From Parcubacteria bacterium C7867-006 (GTDB lineage Bacteria; Patescibacteriota; Minisyncoccia; Phycocordibacterales; DATDWN01), in NCBI GenBank assembly GCA_001189155.1, contig LFCP01000001.1:211779-255141 (forward strand): DNA of 43,363 nucleotides, written 5' to 3'. Every line of letters starts with the position of its first letter. Within the stretch, counting starts at the first letter, position 1. Below are positions 21,782-32,647 of the stretch, one piece after another. The position numbers were made by a program, and so were the translations under genes. The notes beneath the pieces are model-generated. The model was not told where the DNA came from and did not search any database. It saw only the letters and a list, made by a program, of their open reading frames with translations.

Positions 21782-24700
21782 ATGAACACTAAAACTGCAC
21801 GCCCACAGAAGTTTTTCGGACGTTTCAAAAAGCCGTTAGTGTCTACGCCCAACTTTGTTGAGCCACAGACAGATTCTTTTAAATGGCTTATTGAAAAAGG
21901 TCTAAAAGAAGTTTTTGAAGAGTTTTCATCTATAAAAGATTTTTCTGAAAAGAAATTTACTTTGGATTTTACAGGTTTTGAGTTAGCTCAGCCTAAATAC
22001 GATGAGTATTACGCAAAGGACAACAAGCTTTCATACGAAGCTACATTAAAAGTAAAGGTAAAACTAAAGAACCATATATTAGGTACAGAAAAAGAGCAGG
22101 AGATTTTCATGGCTGATTTGCCAGTTATGACAAGTCATGGAACTTTCATCATCTCTGGTATTGAGAGAGTTATTGTTCCACAGCTTGCTCGTTCATACGG
22201 AGTATTCTTCACAGCGTCTGAAATAAAGGGACGAAAGTTTTTTGGTGCAAAAATAATCCCTTCAAGAGGAGCTTGGATAGAAATAGAGTCAGATGCTGAT
22301 GGTGTTATCTCTATACGTATAGATAGAAAGAGAAAATTTGCTGGAACTACCCTTTTAAGAGTTCTAGGTGCAAAAGATAACGAGGCTATCAAAAAACTAT
22401 TTGCTGGAGATGAATTTAGTCTAAAATCTATAGAAAAGACTCTATTAAAGGATCATACAAAGTCTGTTGATGAGGCATATATAGATATTCATAAAAGACT
22501 ACGAGATGGAGATCTAGCTTCTGCTGAAAACGCAAAGGAGTTTATTGACTCTATATTTGATTCTGAGCGATATGACCTTTCTCCAGTTGGACGACACAGA
22601 TTCAATAAGCGATTTGGTAAGCCAATGACAGATAAGGATCTAAAAAGAAAGACTATTTCTTTGGATGATATCGTCACAATCATAAACAACATAGCAATGT
22701 TGAACAATACTCCAAACGCAATGGAGGATGATATTGACCACCTAGGTTCAAGACGAGTTAGATTTGTTGGAGAGCTATTTCAGGCAAAGATCCGAACAGG
22801 TATGGCTCAGATCAAGAGAAACATTCAAAATAGAATGTCTACTATTGATACAGATGTGACTCTTCCAGTTCAGTTTATTTCTCCAAAACCTCTACAAGCA
22901 AGAATCAAGGAATTCTTTACAACAAACCAGCTTTCACAGTTCATGCTTCAGGAAAACCCTGTTGCTGAGATCGAACACCTTCGAACACTGTCAGCTCTAG
23001 GTCCTGGAGGATTGAACAGAACACGAGCAGGTTTCGAAGTTCGAGACGTTCATACATCTCACTACGGAAGACTTTGTCCTATTCATACACCAGAAGGTCC
23101 AAACATTGGATTGGTTCTTCGTCTATCTGTTTATGCTCGAATCAACGATTTCGGAATGATTGAGACTCCATATGCAAAAGTAAAAAATGGAAAAGTTACA
23201 GATGAGATTGTTTATCTAAACGCTTCCGAAGAAGAGGGATATGTTATTGCCCACGCAGCTACTCCTGTTGATGAAAACGGAAAGATTTTATCAGACGAAG
23301 TTGAGGTGCGAGTAGAAGGAGACCCAACAGTTGTTTCAAAAGATAAAGTTGACTATATGGATGTTGCAACAAACCAGGCATTTTCTATTGCAACTTCTAT
23401 GATTCCTTTCCTAAACCACGACGAAGCATCTCGTGCTCTCATGGCCTCAAACATGCAGAAGCAGGCTACACCTTGTATTATTCCTGAAGCTCCACTAGTT
23501 GCTACAGGTATGGAAAGTGCAGCATTGAAAAATACAGGAAGACTTATTGTTGCAGGAGAAGAAGGTGTTGTTACTCATGCAGATGGTGCTAAAGTCGTTG
23601 TAAAAAACAGCAAAGGAAAAGAGACAGAATACAATCTAGTTAAATTCTCACGAACAAACGGATTTACAGCTTTCCATCAGAGACCATCAGTTAATGTTGG
23701 AGATAAAGTAAAGAAAGGAGATGTTCTCGCGGATACATCAGCTTCAGAACACGGTCAGTCAGCTATCGGTCAGAATATGCTTGTTGCTTTCATGTCATGG
23801 AGTGGATCAAACTACGAGGACGCGATTATTCTTTCAGAGAGAGTTGTAAAAAACAGTAAATTCACTTCTATACACATTGAAGAGTTTGTTGTTAATGTTC
23901 GAGATACAAAACTTGGTCCAGAAGTTACTACTTGCGATATTCCAAACGTCGGAGAAACAAAACTAAAAAATTTGGCTGAAGACGGTATTATTCAGGTTGG
24001 AGCAGAGGTTAGACCAGGGGATATTTTGGTTGGGAAAATTACACCAAAAGGAGAAACACAGCTTACACCAGAGGAAAGACTACTTCGATCACTTTTCGGT
24101 GAGAAAGCTCATGATGTAAAAGATACATCAAAGAGAATGGAAGGAGGAAAGAGGGGAAGAGTTATCAAAGTTCAAATATTCTCACGAGAAAAGGGAGATA
24201 AACTTGATTCAGGAATTATAAAAAGAATTCATATTGAAGTTGCACAGCTCAGAAACGTTTCAGTTGGAGACAAACTTGCTGGACGACACGGAAACAAAGG
24301 AGTTATATCAAAAATTCTTCCTGAAGAAGATATGCCTTATATGGCAGATGGAACTCCTATCGATGTTATTCTAACACCACTTGGAGTGCCTTCACGTATG
24401 AACCTAGGACAGATTCTAGAGCTTCACTTAGGTCTAGCTGCTAACACACTTGGTTATCAGGCAATCGTTCCTCCATTTGCAGGTGCGACAGGAGAAGAAA
24501 TCAAAGAAGAACTAAAAAAGGCTGGATACAACGAGTCAGGAAAGATGAAACTATTTGATGGACGAACAGGAGAGGCTTTTGCACAGGATATTGCTGTTGG
24601 ATATATGTATATCTTGAAACTGCACCACATGGTTGAGGACAAGATTCACATGCGATCTATTGGTCCATACTCACTTATTACTCAACAGCCACTTGGAGGA

Positions 24701-24985
24701 AAGGCTCAAAACGGAGGACAGAGATTTGGAGAAATGGAAGTGTGGGCACTACTTGGTCACGGGGCAGCACATACTCTACAAGAAATTCTTACAATTAAGT
24801 CAGACGATATTGCAGGACGATCTGCTGCCTTTGATGCAATCGTAAAGGGTATGCCGATTACACAACTAAACACTCCGGCGTCATTCAATGTTCTATTGAA
24901 TAACTTACGAGGATTAGCTTTGGATGTTCAGATAAAGAAAGGGTCGAAAGAATTACTAGATGGTCATGGGAACAGTAACATTTAA
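21782..24985 (+). CDS. rpoB: RNA polymerase beta subunit
   Basis: A compact 1,067-residue beta subunit. Visible landmarks: 'FIISGIERVIVPQLARSYGVFF' (fork and protrusion), 'ALGPGGLNRTRAGFEVRDVHTSHYGRLCPIHTPEGPNIGL' in parts, the long rifampicin-region strand 'QLSQFMLQENPVAEIEHLRTL', 'GQNMLVAFMSWSGSNYEDAI', 'GRHGNKGVISKILPEEDMPY' and the C-terminal 'GGKAQNGGQRFGEMEVWALLGHGAAH'. In the rifampicin pocket the usual 'FMDQ.N' reads 'FMLQENP', which may reduce drug binding. It starts the rpoB-rpoC-dnaG-rpoD series. rplJ and rplL, the usual upstream neighbours, are absent. Confidence 0.97.
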   Translation: MNTKTARPQKFFGRFKKPLVSTPNFVEPQTDSFKWLIEKGLKEVFEEFSSIKDFSEKKFTLDFTGFELAQPKYDEYYAKDNKLSYEATLKVKVKLKNHILGTEKEQEIFMADLPVMTSHGTFIISGIERVIVPQLARSYGVFFTASEIKGRKFFGAKIIPSRGAWIEIESDADGVISIRIDRKRKFAGTTLLRVLGAKDNEAIKKLFAGDEFSLKSIEKTLLKDHTKSVDEAYIDIHKRLRDGDLASAENAKEFIDSIFDSERYDLSPVGRHRFNKRFGKPMTDKDLKRKTISLDDIVTIINNIAMLNNTPNAMEDDIDHLGSRRVRFVGELFQAKIRTGMAQIKRNIQNRMSTIDTDVTLPVQFISPKPLQARIKEFFTTNQLSQFMLQENPVAEIEHLRTLSALGPGGLNRTRAGFEVRDVHTSHYGRLCPIHTPEGPNIGLVLRLSVYARINDFGMIETPYAKVKNGKVTDEIVYLNASEEEGYVIAHAATPVDENGKILSDEVEVRVEGDPTVVSKDKVDYMDVATNQAFSIATSMIPFLNHDEASRALMASNMQKQATPCIIPEAPLVATGMESAALKNTGRLIVAGEEGVVTHADGAKVVVKNSKGKETEYNLVKFSRTNGFTAFHQRPSVNVGDKVKKGDVLADTSASEHGQSAIGQNMLVAFMSWSGSNYEDAIILSERVVKNSKFTSIHIEEFVVNVRDTKLGPEVTTCDIPNVGETKLKNLAEDGIIQVGAEVRPGDILVGKITPKGETQLTPEERLLRSLFGEKAHDVKDTSKRMEGGKRGRVIKVQIFSREKGDKLDSGIIKRIHIEVAQLRNVSVGDKLAGRHGNKGVISKILPEEDMPYMADGTPIDVILTPLGVPSRMNLGQILELHLGLAANTLGYQAIVPPFAGATGEEIKEELKKAGYNESGKMKLFDGRTGEAFAQDIAVGYMYILKLHHMVEDKIHMRSIGPYSLITQQPLGGKAQNGGQRFGEMEVWALLGHGAAHTLQEILTIKSDDIAGRSAAFDAIVKGMPITQLNTPASFNVLLNNLRGLALDVQIKKGSKELLDGHGNSNI

Positions 24986-25013
24986 TAAGACCACTTAATT
25001 AATAAAAAAATCT

Positions 25014-28000
25014 ATGAAAACAAGAACAACAACAGATTCAAACGATTTCGAGACAATAGCACTTCGTGTCGCGTCTCCAGAGCGAATAAAAGAGTGGTCT
25101 TTTGGTGAAATTACAAAACCAGAAACTATCAACTATAGAACACAAAGATCAGAAAAGAATGGTCTATTTGATGAAAAAATATTCGGTCCAGATAAGGACT
25201 ACGAGTGTTATTGTGGAAAGTATCGAGGAATAAGATACAAGGGAATTATCTGTGAGAAATGTGGAGTTGAAATCACACGTTCAATCGTAAGACGAGAGAG
25301 AATGGGTCACATTGAGCTAGCTACAGTGGTTTCTCACATCTGGTTCCTAAAATCTATGCCAAGTAGAATCAGTTTAATTTTAGGTATACCTACAGCAGAC
25401 CTTGAAAAAGTTATCTACTTTGCTGGATACATCATTACAAAAGTTTCAGAAGAAGATAGAACAAGATATCTAAAGGATTTGGATTCTGAATATAAAGCAA
25501 AAGTAAAATCTCTACAGGATGAAAAGACAAAAGAAGCTGTAAAAGAAATGCTTCTTACTGCAAAGAGAGAAATAGAATCAATTCAGGAAGGAAGAGTGCT
25601 TGATGAGGTTGAGTACTATAACTTTGGAATGAAGTACGGAACAATGTTTGAGGCATCTATTGGTGCAGAAGCAATCTACAATATATTTAAGAAAATTGAT
25701 CTTGAAAAACTACTAGGTCAGTTAAATGCTGAGCTTGAGAAAGCAAGTAGTATAGAGACAGGAAAAATAAACAAAAGAATCAGTGTTGTAGCTGCGATGA
25801 TTAATTCAAACATCAGACCTGAGTGGATGTTCTTAACATCTATTCCTGTTATACCTCCAGCTCTACGACCTATGGTTCCACTAGATGGAGGACGATACGC
25901 TACATCTGATGTTAACGATCTATACCGAAGAGTTATAAACCGAAACAATCGTCTAAAGAAACTAAAAGAGATTCACGCTCCAGACGTAATTCTACGAAAC
26001 GAAAAAAGAATTCTACAAGAAGCTGTTGATGCTTTGATAGATAACTCTATCCGACATGGTTCAGCATCTGGTGCTGTTAACCAGTCACAGAGACGACCAT
26101 TGAAATCTCTTGCAGACAACCTAAAAGGTAAAAGAGGAATCTTCCGACAGAACCTACTTGGTAAAAGAGTGGACTATTCAGGACGTTCAGTTATTGTTGT
26201 GGGTCCAGATTTGCACTTAAATCAGTGTGGTCTTCCAAAACATATGGCACTTGAACTATTCAAACCATTTGTTATCTCAGATCTTTTGAGAAAAGAGTTG
26301 GCTTACAACATAAGAGGAGCATCAAAACTTATTGAGGATGGTATTCCAGAAGTTTGGGCTATTCTTGAAGATGTTATTTCTACAAGATATGTGTTGTTGA
26401 ACCGAGCACCTACTCTACACAGACTTGGTATTCAGGCTTTCAAACCAACTTTGATTGAAGGAAACGCTATTCAGCTTCACCCACTAGTATGTTCTGCTTT
26501 CAACGCGGACTTCGATGGTGACCAGATGGCTGTTCACGTACCTCTATCAGATGAGGCTCAGATGGAAGCTAGAGAAATCATGGCTTCTGATAAAAACATT
26601 CTAAAGCCAGGTTCAGGAGATCCTACAGTTTCAGCAAAAATGCTTGATATTGTTTTGGGTTGTTACTGGATGACAAAAGAGATTGGAGGTGAGAAGGGAG
26701 AAGGAAAAATATTCCAGACTCCAAACGCTGCTATCATGGCTTACGATCTAAATGAGGTTTCATTCAGAGCAAAAATAAAAGTTCTACCTTCTGATTCTGA
26801 GAAATACTCACAGTTTGAAGGTAAATTGTTTGAAACTACAGTTGGAAGACTACTTTTCAACTCTGTGTTACCAAAAGACTATCCATTTATAAATGGAGAA
26901 ATTAACAAAAAGAAAACTTCATCTTTGATTGATGATTTGATTGAGAGGTATGGAATTGAAAATGTTCCAGCTATCATTGATAAAATAAAATCTTTCGGAT
27001 TCAAGTATGCAACACACTCTGGTGTTACTTGGGGATTGGATGACGTTATCATTCCAGAAGGAAAGAAAGATATTGTTATAAAAGCAAAATCTAAGGAAGA
27101 TGCAATTAAAGAGCACTTTGGTGCAGGACTTATTTCAAAGGAAGAAAGACTACGACAGACTATTGAAGTATGGCACGGTGCAAAAGCTGATGTTGAAAAA
27201 CTGATGCCAGACACTCTTCCAAAAGACGGTTCAGTTGCAGACATGGTTATTTCAGGAGCTCGAGGTTCTATGGGTAACATTACTCAGATGGCTGGTATGA
27301 AAGGTTTGATTACAAACACAGCTGGAGAAACAATCGAATTCCCAATTATTTCATGTTCAAAAGAGGGTCTAACACCACTTGAGTATTTCATTACTACTCA
27401 CGGTGCTCGAAAGGGTCTAACTGACACAGCTCTTAACACAGCAAAGTCCGGTTACCTAACTCGAAAAATGTTCGTTGTGGCTCAGGATACTATTATTACA
27501 GAAGAAGATTGTGGAACAAAAGATGGGGTTATAATCGATAAGCATGCTATTTCTGGAATTGAAACACCTATCGCAAAACACATCAAAGGAAGATTCCTTT
27601 CAGCAGATGTTGTTAAAGATGGAAAAGTTTTATTTGAGAAGGGATATCTGCTTTCAAAGAAAGATGCACAACAGATTGAGGCTCTTGGAATTGAATCAGT
27701 TTCTGTTCGATCACCTCTATCATGTAAAACTCCAAATGGTATTTGTGTAAAATGTTACGGAGTTGATCTTGGTAAAAATAAAGTAGTTGAGTTGGGTGAA
27801 GCAGTTGGTACAGTTGCCGGACAAGCTATCGGTGAACCTGGAACACAGCTGACAATGAGAACATTCCACGCCGGAGGTACTGCATCAGTTGGTGGAGATA
27901 TCGTTTCAGGTCTTCCTCGTGTAGAAGAGCTGTTTGAGAAGCGAAAACCAAAGAACCCATCAGTTGTTGCTTCTGTTTCTGGAACAATTTCAGAAATCAA

Positions 28001-28679
28001 AGTTACAGATAAAGAGAAAATCATATCTATAACTCCAGTTCTAGAAGACCGAGCAAAGAATAAAGACAAAATTGAGTATTCAACATCTCTAAACAGAACA
28101 GTTCTAGTAAAAGTTGGTGATGAAGTTAAAAAGGGAGATATCATAACAGATGGTTCAGCTGATATTGATGAACTATTCAAATACGCTGGAAAAGATAAAA
28201 CAGTTGACTATATCATTCACGAAATTAACAAACCTTACGAACTACAAGGAGAAAATGTGTCTCGAAAGCATATTGAAACTATCGTTAGACAGATGTTCTC
28301 ACGAAGAAAAGTAAAATCTTCAGGTGACTCACAGTTTATCGCTGGTGATATTGTAGAAGCATCATTCTTAGCAGAAGAAAATGCAAAACTAAAGGCAGAG
28401 GGTAAAGAGGAAGCAAAATCAGAACCAGTTGTAATGGGTATTACTGAAGTATCTCTATCACGACAGTCATTCCTATCTGCTGCATCATTCCAGCATACAA
28501 CTAGAATTCTTATCTCAAACGCAGTTAGAGGAAATGAGGATAAGCTATCAGGACTAATGGAAAATGTTATCCTTGGACGACTTATTCCAGCAGGAACAGG
28601 ATTTAAGGGAAGTAAAAAAGCTGCAAAAATAGCAGAGATGCGAGAGGCAAGAGGAAACGTTGAGCCAGTTCAGTACTAG
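25014..28679 (+). CDS. rpoC: RNA polymerase beta-prime subunit
   Basis: 1,221 residues. The N-terminal zinc ribbon is 'CYCGKYRGIRYKGIICEKCGVE', and the active-site magnesium loop 'NADFDGDQMAVHVPLS' is intact near residue 500. The bridge helix and trigger-loop region includes 'GARGSMGNITQMAGMKGL' and 'THGARKGLTDTALNTAKSGYLTRK'. The second zinc site is 'CKTPNGICVKCYG', and the C-terminal block 'AGQAIGEPGTQLTMRTFHAGG' follows. No large lineage insertions are seen. It begins 28 bases after rpoB without a Shine-Dalgarno and is probably co-transcribed. Confidence 0.97.
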   Translation: MKTRTTTDSNDFETIALRVASPERIKEWSFGEITKPETINYRTQRSEKNGLFDEKIFGPDKDYECYCGKYRGIRYKGIICEKCGVEITRSIVRRERMGHIELATVVSHIWFLKSMPSRISLILGIPTADLEKVIYFAGYIITKVSEEDRTRYLKDLDSEYKAKVKSLQDEKTKEAVKEMLLTAKREIESIQEGRVLDEVEYYNFGMKYGTMFEASIGAEAIYNIFKKIDLEKLLGQLNAELEKASSIETGKINKRISVVAAMINSNIRPEWMFLTSIPVIPPALRPMVPLDGGRYATSDVNDLYRRVINRNNRLKKLKEIHAPDVILRNEKRILQEAVDALIDNSIRHGSASGAVNQSQRRPLKSLADNLKGKRGIFRQNLLGKRVDYSGRSVIVVGPDLHLNQCGLPKHMALELFKPFVISDLLRKELAYNIRGASKLIEDGIPEVWAILEDVISTRYVLLNRAPTLHRLGIQAFKPTLIEGNAIQLHPLVCSAFNADFDGDQMAVHVPLSDEAQMEAREIMASDKNILKPGSGDPTVSAKMLDIVLGCYWMTKEIGGEKGEGKIFQTPNAAIMAYDLNEVSFRAKIKVLPSDSEKYSQFEGKLFETTVGRLLFNSVLPKDYPFINGEINKKKTSSLIDDLIERYGIENVPAIIDKIKSFGFKYATHSGVTWGLDDVIIPEGKKDIVIKAKSKEDAIKEHFGAGLISKEERLRQTIEVWHGAKADVEKLMPDTLPKDGSVADMVISGARGSMGNITQMAGMKGLITNTAGETIEFPIISCSKEGLTPLEYFITTHGARKGLTDTALNTAKSGYLTRKMFVVAQDTIITEEDCGTKDGVIIDKHAISGIETPIAKHIKGRFLSADVVKDGKVLFEKGYLLSKKDAQQIEALGIESVSVRSPLSCKTPNGICVKCYGVDLGKNKVVELGEAVGTVAGQAIGEPGTQLTMRTFHAGGTASVGGDIVSGLPRVEELFEKRKPKNPSVVASVSGTISEIKVTDKEKIISITPVLEDRAKNKDKIEYSTSLNRTVLVKVGDEVKKGDIITDGSADIDELFKYAGKDKTVDYIIHEINKPYELQGENVSRKHIETIVRQMFSRRKVKSSGDSQFIAGDIVEASFLAEENAKLKAEGKEEAKSEPVVMGITEVSLSRQSFLSAASFQHTTRILISNAVRGNEDKLSGLMENVILGRLIPAGTGFKGSKKAAKIAEMREARGNVEPVQY

Positions 28680-28770
28680 TTCTTTTCTCAAAACTGAATA
28701 GCAACCGAAAATAGCCGTTGGATAGGATCCCTTGAGTGAAGGTCGGTGGCGTAAGATTTCCCCAAACAAA

Positions 28771-30528
28771 ATGTCATCATCTGTTGATCAGATAAAATCA
28801 AAGATAGATATTGTCTCGCTTGTCGGCTCTTATATAAAGCTGGAAAAAGCGGGGGCAAACTTTAAAGGCAGGTGTCCTTTTCATAACGAAAAAACGCCTT
28901 CCTTTTTCGTATCTCCAGATAGGGGGAGTTACTATTGTTTTGGCTGTCAGGCAAAAGGGGATATATTTACGTTTGTTCAGGAGTTTGAGGGATTGGATTT
29001 TATCGGGTCACTAAAAGTTTTAGCAGAAAGAGCTGGGGTAGAACTTGAGCAGTTAAAAAGTGGAGAAAAATCTGAAAGAGAAAGACTGTTTTTAGTTTTA
29101 GAAAAAGCAGTTTTCTTTTACGAGAAAAAACTTTCAGAAAATAAAGAGGCTTTGGAGTATCTACATAAACGTGGTGTTTCAGATGACTCAATAAAAAACT
29201 TTCGTATTGGTTACGCACCAGCTGATTGGCGAGAACTACTAGACTATCTTTTGAGTAAAGGTGTTACTGAAAAAGATATGCTTTCTGTGGGTTTGATAAA
29301 ACAAAAAGACTCATCTCTGCCTTCACGTTCTTCTTATTACGATACTTTTCGTGGAAGGATAATGTTTCCTATAGCTGATTCCTCTGGTAGAGTTGTCGGT
29401 TTTTCTGGAAGAATACTTGTTCCAGATGAAAAGTCACCAAAATATTTGAACACTCCAGAAACAGAACTGTTTAATAAATCAGAAATATTATTTGGTCTGG
29501 ATAAGGCTAAAAAAGATATTAGATTGAAGGGCTATTCTATTTTGGTAGAGGGTCAGATGGATTTGGTGATGATGCACCAAGCAGGACTTACAAATACAGT
29601 TGCATCTTCTGGGACAGCACTGACTGAAATGCATCTAGAAAAACTCAGACGATTATCAGAAAGGATTATGATGTCTTTTGATTCAGATTCTGCTGGTTTC
29701 AACGCTTCTGATAGAAGCGCAAAGATTGCATTATCTCTAGGTATGGATTTGAAATTGGTCCAAATGCCAGAAGGTAAAGACCCAGCTGATTTAGCGTTTG
29801 AGGACCCAGAACTTTTGAAAGAGTGTTTTAGAAATTCAAAATCAATTGTTGATTTTTATGTAGATACTTTGCTTTCAAAAAATCTTGATCCAAAAGATTT
29901 GGCCATTGAAATCAGAAAAAATGTTTTACCTTATATCGCTCAGATGAAAGATAAAACAGATCAGTCTCAATGGATTAACGTCATTAAGAAAAAAACTTTT
30001 CTTAATGAGGAGGCTCTTTGGGAAGACTTGAAAAAGATTGGAGTTGGAGCAAATACATACACCAATTTACCACTAAATGGAGCTCCACCAGGAAACGGCA
30101 AAAGAGTGGATACGATAGAGAGAAGGGTTTACGGAATCATATTATGGCTAAAGGAACAGGGGAGCAAAAATAAAACAGAAGGTGAGATTGTAGATAAGAT
30201 AGGTTTAGAAAACAGAGCCAAGGAAATATTTAAAGAGAGATGGGAAGAGTTAGAGAAAATATTTGAGAAAGAAAAAGAGTTGTTGTTGTTTGAGACAGAG
30301 AGTTACTACAACAACAAAAGTAATTTAGAAAAAGATATCGATGAGTTGTTGGTTGCGTTAGAGGAGGAGTATCTTAAAAAGGAATTAGGGTTTGCAATGA
30401 TAAGTCTTCAGAAAGCCGAACAAAAAAAGGATAGCAGTGAGGTTCTAAAGTATCTAGAGGAGTGCCAACGTATAACACAACGGATTAACACAATCAAAAC
30501 AATTAAAAACGCTTATGAAAAAAAATAA
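28771..30528 (+). CDS. dnaG: DNA primase DnaG
   Basis: A 585-residue bacterial primase. The zinc-binding domain is '[25 protein letters not shown]' at about residues 35-60. The catalytic TOPRIM core holds '[18 protein letters not shown]' and '[17 protein letters not shown]'. After about residue 430 comes a Lys/Glu-rich helical region that would bind DnaB. ATG 28771 is chosen over TTG 28732 because primases begin '[20 protein letters not shown]'. No clear promoter lies in the 91-base gap after rpoC. Its last 14 bases overlap the start of rpoD, a strong coupling of primase and sigma factor as in macromolecular-synthesis operons. Confidence 0.95.
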   Translation: MSSSVDQIKSKIDIVSLVGSYIKLEKAGANFKGRCPFHNEKTPSFFVSPDRGSYYCFGCQAKGDIFTFVQEFEGLDFIGSLKVLAERAGVELEQLKSGEKSERERLFLVLEKAVFFYEKKLSENKEALEYLHKRGVSDDSIKNFRIGYAPADWRELLDYLLSKGVTEKDMLSVGLIKQKDSSLPSRSSYYDTFRGRIMFPIADSSGRVVGFSGRILVPDEKSPKYLNTPETELFNKSEILFGLDKAKKDIRLKGYSILVEGQMDLVMMHQAGLTNTVASSGTALTEMHLEKLRRLSERIMMSFDSDSAGFNASDRSAKIALSLGMDLKLVQMPEGKDPADLAFEDPELLKECFRNSKSIVDFYVDTLLSKNLDPKDLAIEIRKNVLPYIAQMKDKTDQSQWINVIKKKTFLNEEALWEDLKKIGVGANTYTNLPLNGAPPGNGKRVDTIERRVYGIILWLKEQGSKNKTEGEIVDKIGLENRAKEIFKERWEELEKIFEKEKELLLFETESYYNNKSNLEKDIDELLVALEEEYLKKELGFAMISLQKAEQKKDSSEVLKYLEECQRITQRINTIKTIKNAYEKK

Positions 30529-31825
30529 AAAAAACAACAACCACACGAAGCCAAGTGGTCGTATGACCAAAAATAAGGTTAAAAAACAGAAGGCTGTTAA
30601 AGCTAAAAAGTCTGTAAAGAAACCTAAAGTAAAAAAAGCAAAGAAAATTGTGGTTCCTAAAATACGCGCAAAAAAGAAAAATAAATCTTCTCTAGCAATG
30701 AGAGCATCTAAAACTGTCTCAACAAAAGGTGCGCCAAAAATGAAAATGGCAGATAGACAGTCTCAAGGAATGGAGAGACTTCTACACAAAGGAAAAGAGA
30801 GAGGCTATGTCACATACGATGAGATTTTGAAAGAGTTTCCAAATGTTGAAGAAGATATCTTTTTCCTAGATGAGCTTTATGAAAAACTTTCTGTTTCTGG
30901 AGTTGATGTTTTGGAAGGAGGAGGACTTCTAGAGAATCCTGCTGATGATTTGATTAATAAAAAATATTCGTACGGAAGAGGTGGAGAGGGTTCATACGAC
31001 TCAATTCAAATGTACCTAAAGGAGATAGGACAGTATCAGTTGATTTCTGGAAGTATGGAAAAAGAGTTGGCTAAAAGAATTGAGGCGGGTGATGAAGAGG
31101 CGAAAAACCTTCTAGCTAGAGCAAACCTCCGACTTGTGGTTTCTATCGCTAAAAAATACGCTAACAGATCTGCCGACCTAACACTTCTTGATCTTATTCA
31201 GGAAGGAAATCTCGGTTTGTTCAAAGCTGTAGATAAGTTTGATTGGACAAAGGGTTACAAGTTTTCTACATACGCAACATGGTGGATACGTCAGGCCATC
31301 ACTCGTGCTCTAGCTGACCAATCACGAACTATTCGTGTTCCTGTGCATATGGTTGAGACTATCGCAAAGTACAAACAAGTTGTTCGAAGGCTTTCACAGG
31401 ATTTGGGACGAGATCCTTTGCCAGAGGAGATTGCAACAGAAATGAACCTTTCAGTTGATAAGGTGTACACTATTGAGAAAATCGACCAGTCCACATTGTC
31501 ACTAGAGGCTCCGATAGGTGAGGAGGATGATGGAAAAAGTAAGTTGGGAGACTTTCTTGCTGATGAAAAAATACTTTCTCCAGATCAGGAATCTTCTAGA
31601 AGAATTATTTCTGATCAGGTTAGAGAAATACTTAACGATCTTCCAGAAAAAGAAAGAAAGATTTTGGAACTTCGTCATGGACTTGTTGATGGTGTTACTC
31701 ACACATTGGAGGAAGTAGGAAAAGAGTTCGGAGTGACTCGAGAGCGTATCAGACAGATTGAAGCAAAGGCACACGAAAAAATCCGACAACATGACAAAAT
31801 TAATAGGTTGAGGAATTACTATTAA
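30515..31825 (+). CDS. rpoD: Primary sigma factor RpoD (sigma-70)
   Basis: 436 residues. A Lys-rich N-terminal tail (about 1-75) precedes a region 1.1-like domain ('[21 protein letters not shown]'). Region 1.2 is '[17 protein letters not shown]', regions 2.2-2.4 hold '[19 protein letters not shown]' and '[22 protein letters not shown]', region 3 follows, and region 4.2 is '[21 protein letters not shown]'. It should recognise the TATAAT-like elements described here. Region 3.0 ('[16 protein letters not shown]') is present, consistent with use of the TGn extended -10. The start overlaps dnaG; the first codons are a poly-A run. Confidence 0.96.
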   Translation: MKKNKKNNNHTKPSGRMTKNKVKKQKAVKAKKSVKKPKVKKAKKIVVPKIRAKKKNKSSLAMRASKTVSTKGAPKMKMADRQSQGMERLLHKGKERGYVTYDEILKEFPNVEEDIFFLDELYEKLSVSGVDVLEGGGLLENPADDLINKKYSYGRGGEGSYDSIQMYLKEIGQYQLISGSMEKELAKRIEAGDEEAKNLLARANLRLVVSIAKKYANRSADLTLLDLIQEGNLGLFKAVDKFDWTKGYKFSTYATWWIRQAITRALADQSRTIRVPVHMVETIAKYKQVVRRLSQDLGRDPLPEEIATEMNLSVDKVYTIEKIDQSTLSLEAPIGEEDDGKSKLGDFLADEKILSPDQESSRRIISDQVREILNDLPEKERKILELRHGLVDGVTHTLEEVGKEFGVTRERIRQIEAKAHEKIRQHDKINRLRNYY

Positions 31826-31856
31826 ATAGTATTAGTAGATTTTATGTAAACATTGA

Positions 31857-31884
31857 AGCCGCAGGCGGAATGCCTGCGGCTTTG
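31857..31884. terminator. Terminator between rpoD and cassette F
   Basis: AAGCCGCAGGC pairs with GCCTGCGGCTT across a short loop, followed by TTGT on the plus strand. It ends the rpoB-rpoD series and, on the minus strand, may serve cassette F although the T tract there is poor. Confidence 0.8.
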
Positions 31885-31904
31885 TGGTAGAACGAACGGC
31901 GTGG

Positions 31905-32486
31905 CTACTTGAGTAGTCCGACGAATTCGAATTTGTAGTGATTGATGTCGAAGGCGAATTCATACCCTTCGCACTCACCGAGAACGTCATCGAGAAGGTC
32001 CGCGGGGAGTGGTCCATCCCCGATCAGATTCACACAGATGGCCTGAGTGAGGATCGCATGTCCCACAACAAGGACATTCTTCATTCCTCGTTCTGAGTAG
32101 TGCATGAAGCGGGGAATGAGCGCGTCTGTTGCTCCGTTGGCGAATTCATACATCGCCTCAGAACAGTGGTCGAAGTACGACCTGACTCCCGAGTTGCCGA
32201 AGCGGTCGTATGCCGCATCGATGACCCTGGTGCTCCCATAGTAATCGAGCATCCAGAGTTGGGGGACTGCGTAGGTCTTTACATTCGGATCATCCTCCTT
32301 GCCTGCGTAGATGAGTCCCGTTTGCCTGGTCCTAATCTTGCGTGAGTGGACGATGACATCGAACTCAGGGTTACCGTTTGCCGCTCGCTTCTGTCGAGCA
32401 AGTTCGATTCCCTCGGGTGAGAGAACACGACTTGAATCGTCATCAGCAAGAAGCGTCAGGCTGTGGCGGAGAAACGCAATTTTCAT
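31905..32486 (-). CDS. Histidine phosphatase superfamily protein (cassette F)
   Basis: A 193-residue protein of the phosphoglycerate-mutase-like branch. The phospho-acceptor motif 'FLRHSLT' has the R-H pair (His near residue 8), 'VIVHSRKIRTRQT' has the second arginine region, and 'VLVVGHAILTQAI' has the second catalytic His. Sixty to seventy residues in the middle are less conserved. The substrate is unknown. ATG 32486 is chosen over the track start because 'MKIAFLRH' is the family's opening and AAAGGA lies before it. The DNA is GC-richer than rpoD and uvrD. A CTAC-ttga-GTAG hairpin covers the stop codon. It has the largest product of all cassettes and the only one with a clear enzyme fold. 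Confidence 0.85.
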   Translation of the reverse strand: MKIAFLRHSLTLLADDDSSRVLSPEGIELARQKRAANGNPEFDVIVHSRKIRTRQTGLIYAGKEDDPNVKTYAVPQLWMLDYYGSTRVIDAAYDRFGNSGVRSYFDHCSEAMYEFANGATDALIPRFMHYSERGMKNVLVVGHAILTQAICVNLIGDGPLPADLLDDVLGECEGYEFAFDINHYKFEFVGLLK

Positions 32487-32540
32487 ACATTCCTTTCTGG
32501 AAAGTTTTCGTGTGTAGTCAGAGTGACTACTCTGATTCCA

Positions 32541-32569
32541 ATTATACATATAAATATGTGTGTAGTCAA
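32541..32569 (-). promoter_or_regulatory. Promoter of cassette F with leader hairpin
   Basis: On the minus strand TTGACT (32564-32569), a 17-base spacer and a perfect TATAAT (32541-32546). The leader then contains GTAGTC-actct-GACTAC (about 32514-32532), a stable small hairpin upstream of the ribosome-binding site. Confidence 0.72.
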
Positions 32570-32626
32570 TAGTAAACAATAATATCTTTAAAAATTAAAA
32601 AATAAATATTTAGATTTTTGTGTTAT

Positions 32627-32632
32627 TATAAT
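32627..32632 (+). promoter_or_regulatory. -10 element of cassette G
   Basis: A perfect TATAAT in a very AT-rich stretch, 15 bases before the GTG start; no recognisable -35. The ribosome-binding site GGAAGGAG follows at about 32636-32643. Confidence 0.45.
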
Positions 32633-32647
32633 TTCGGAAGGAGTGAG

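Noticed and set aside
27755-28180. 141-aa antisense ORF in rpoC (and several similar ones in rpoB and rpoC)
   Set aside because: They lie within a highly conserved gene and their translations are Ser/Pro/Phe-rich shadows.
30515-30535. Poly-A run at the dnaG/rpoD overlap as a possible frameshift joining the two proteins
   Set aside because: Both genes have complete, normal ends (dnaG stop, rpoD ATG), so a fusion is not needed. Simple translational coupling explains the overlap.
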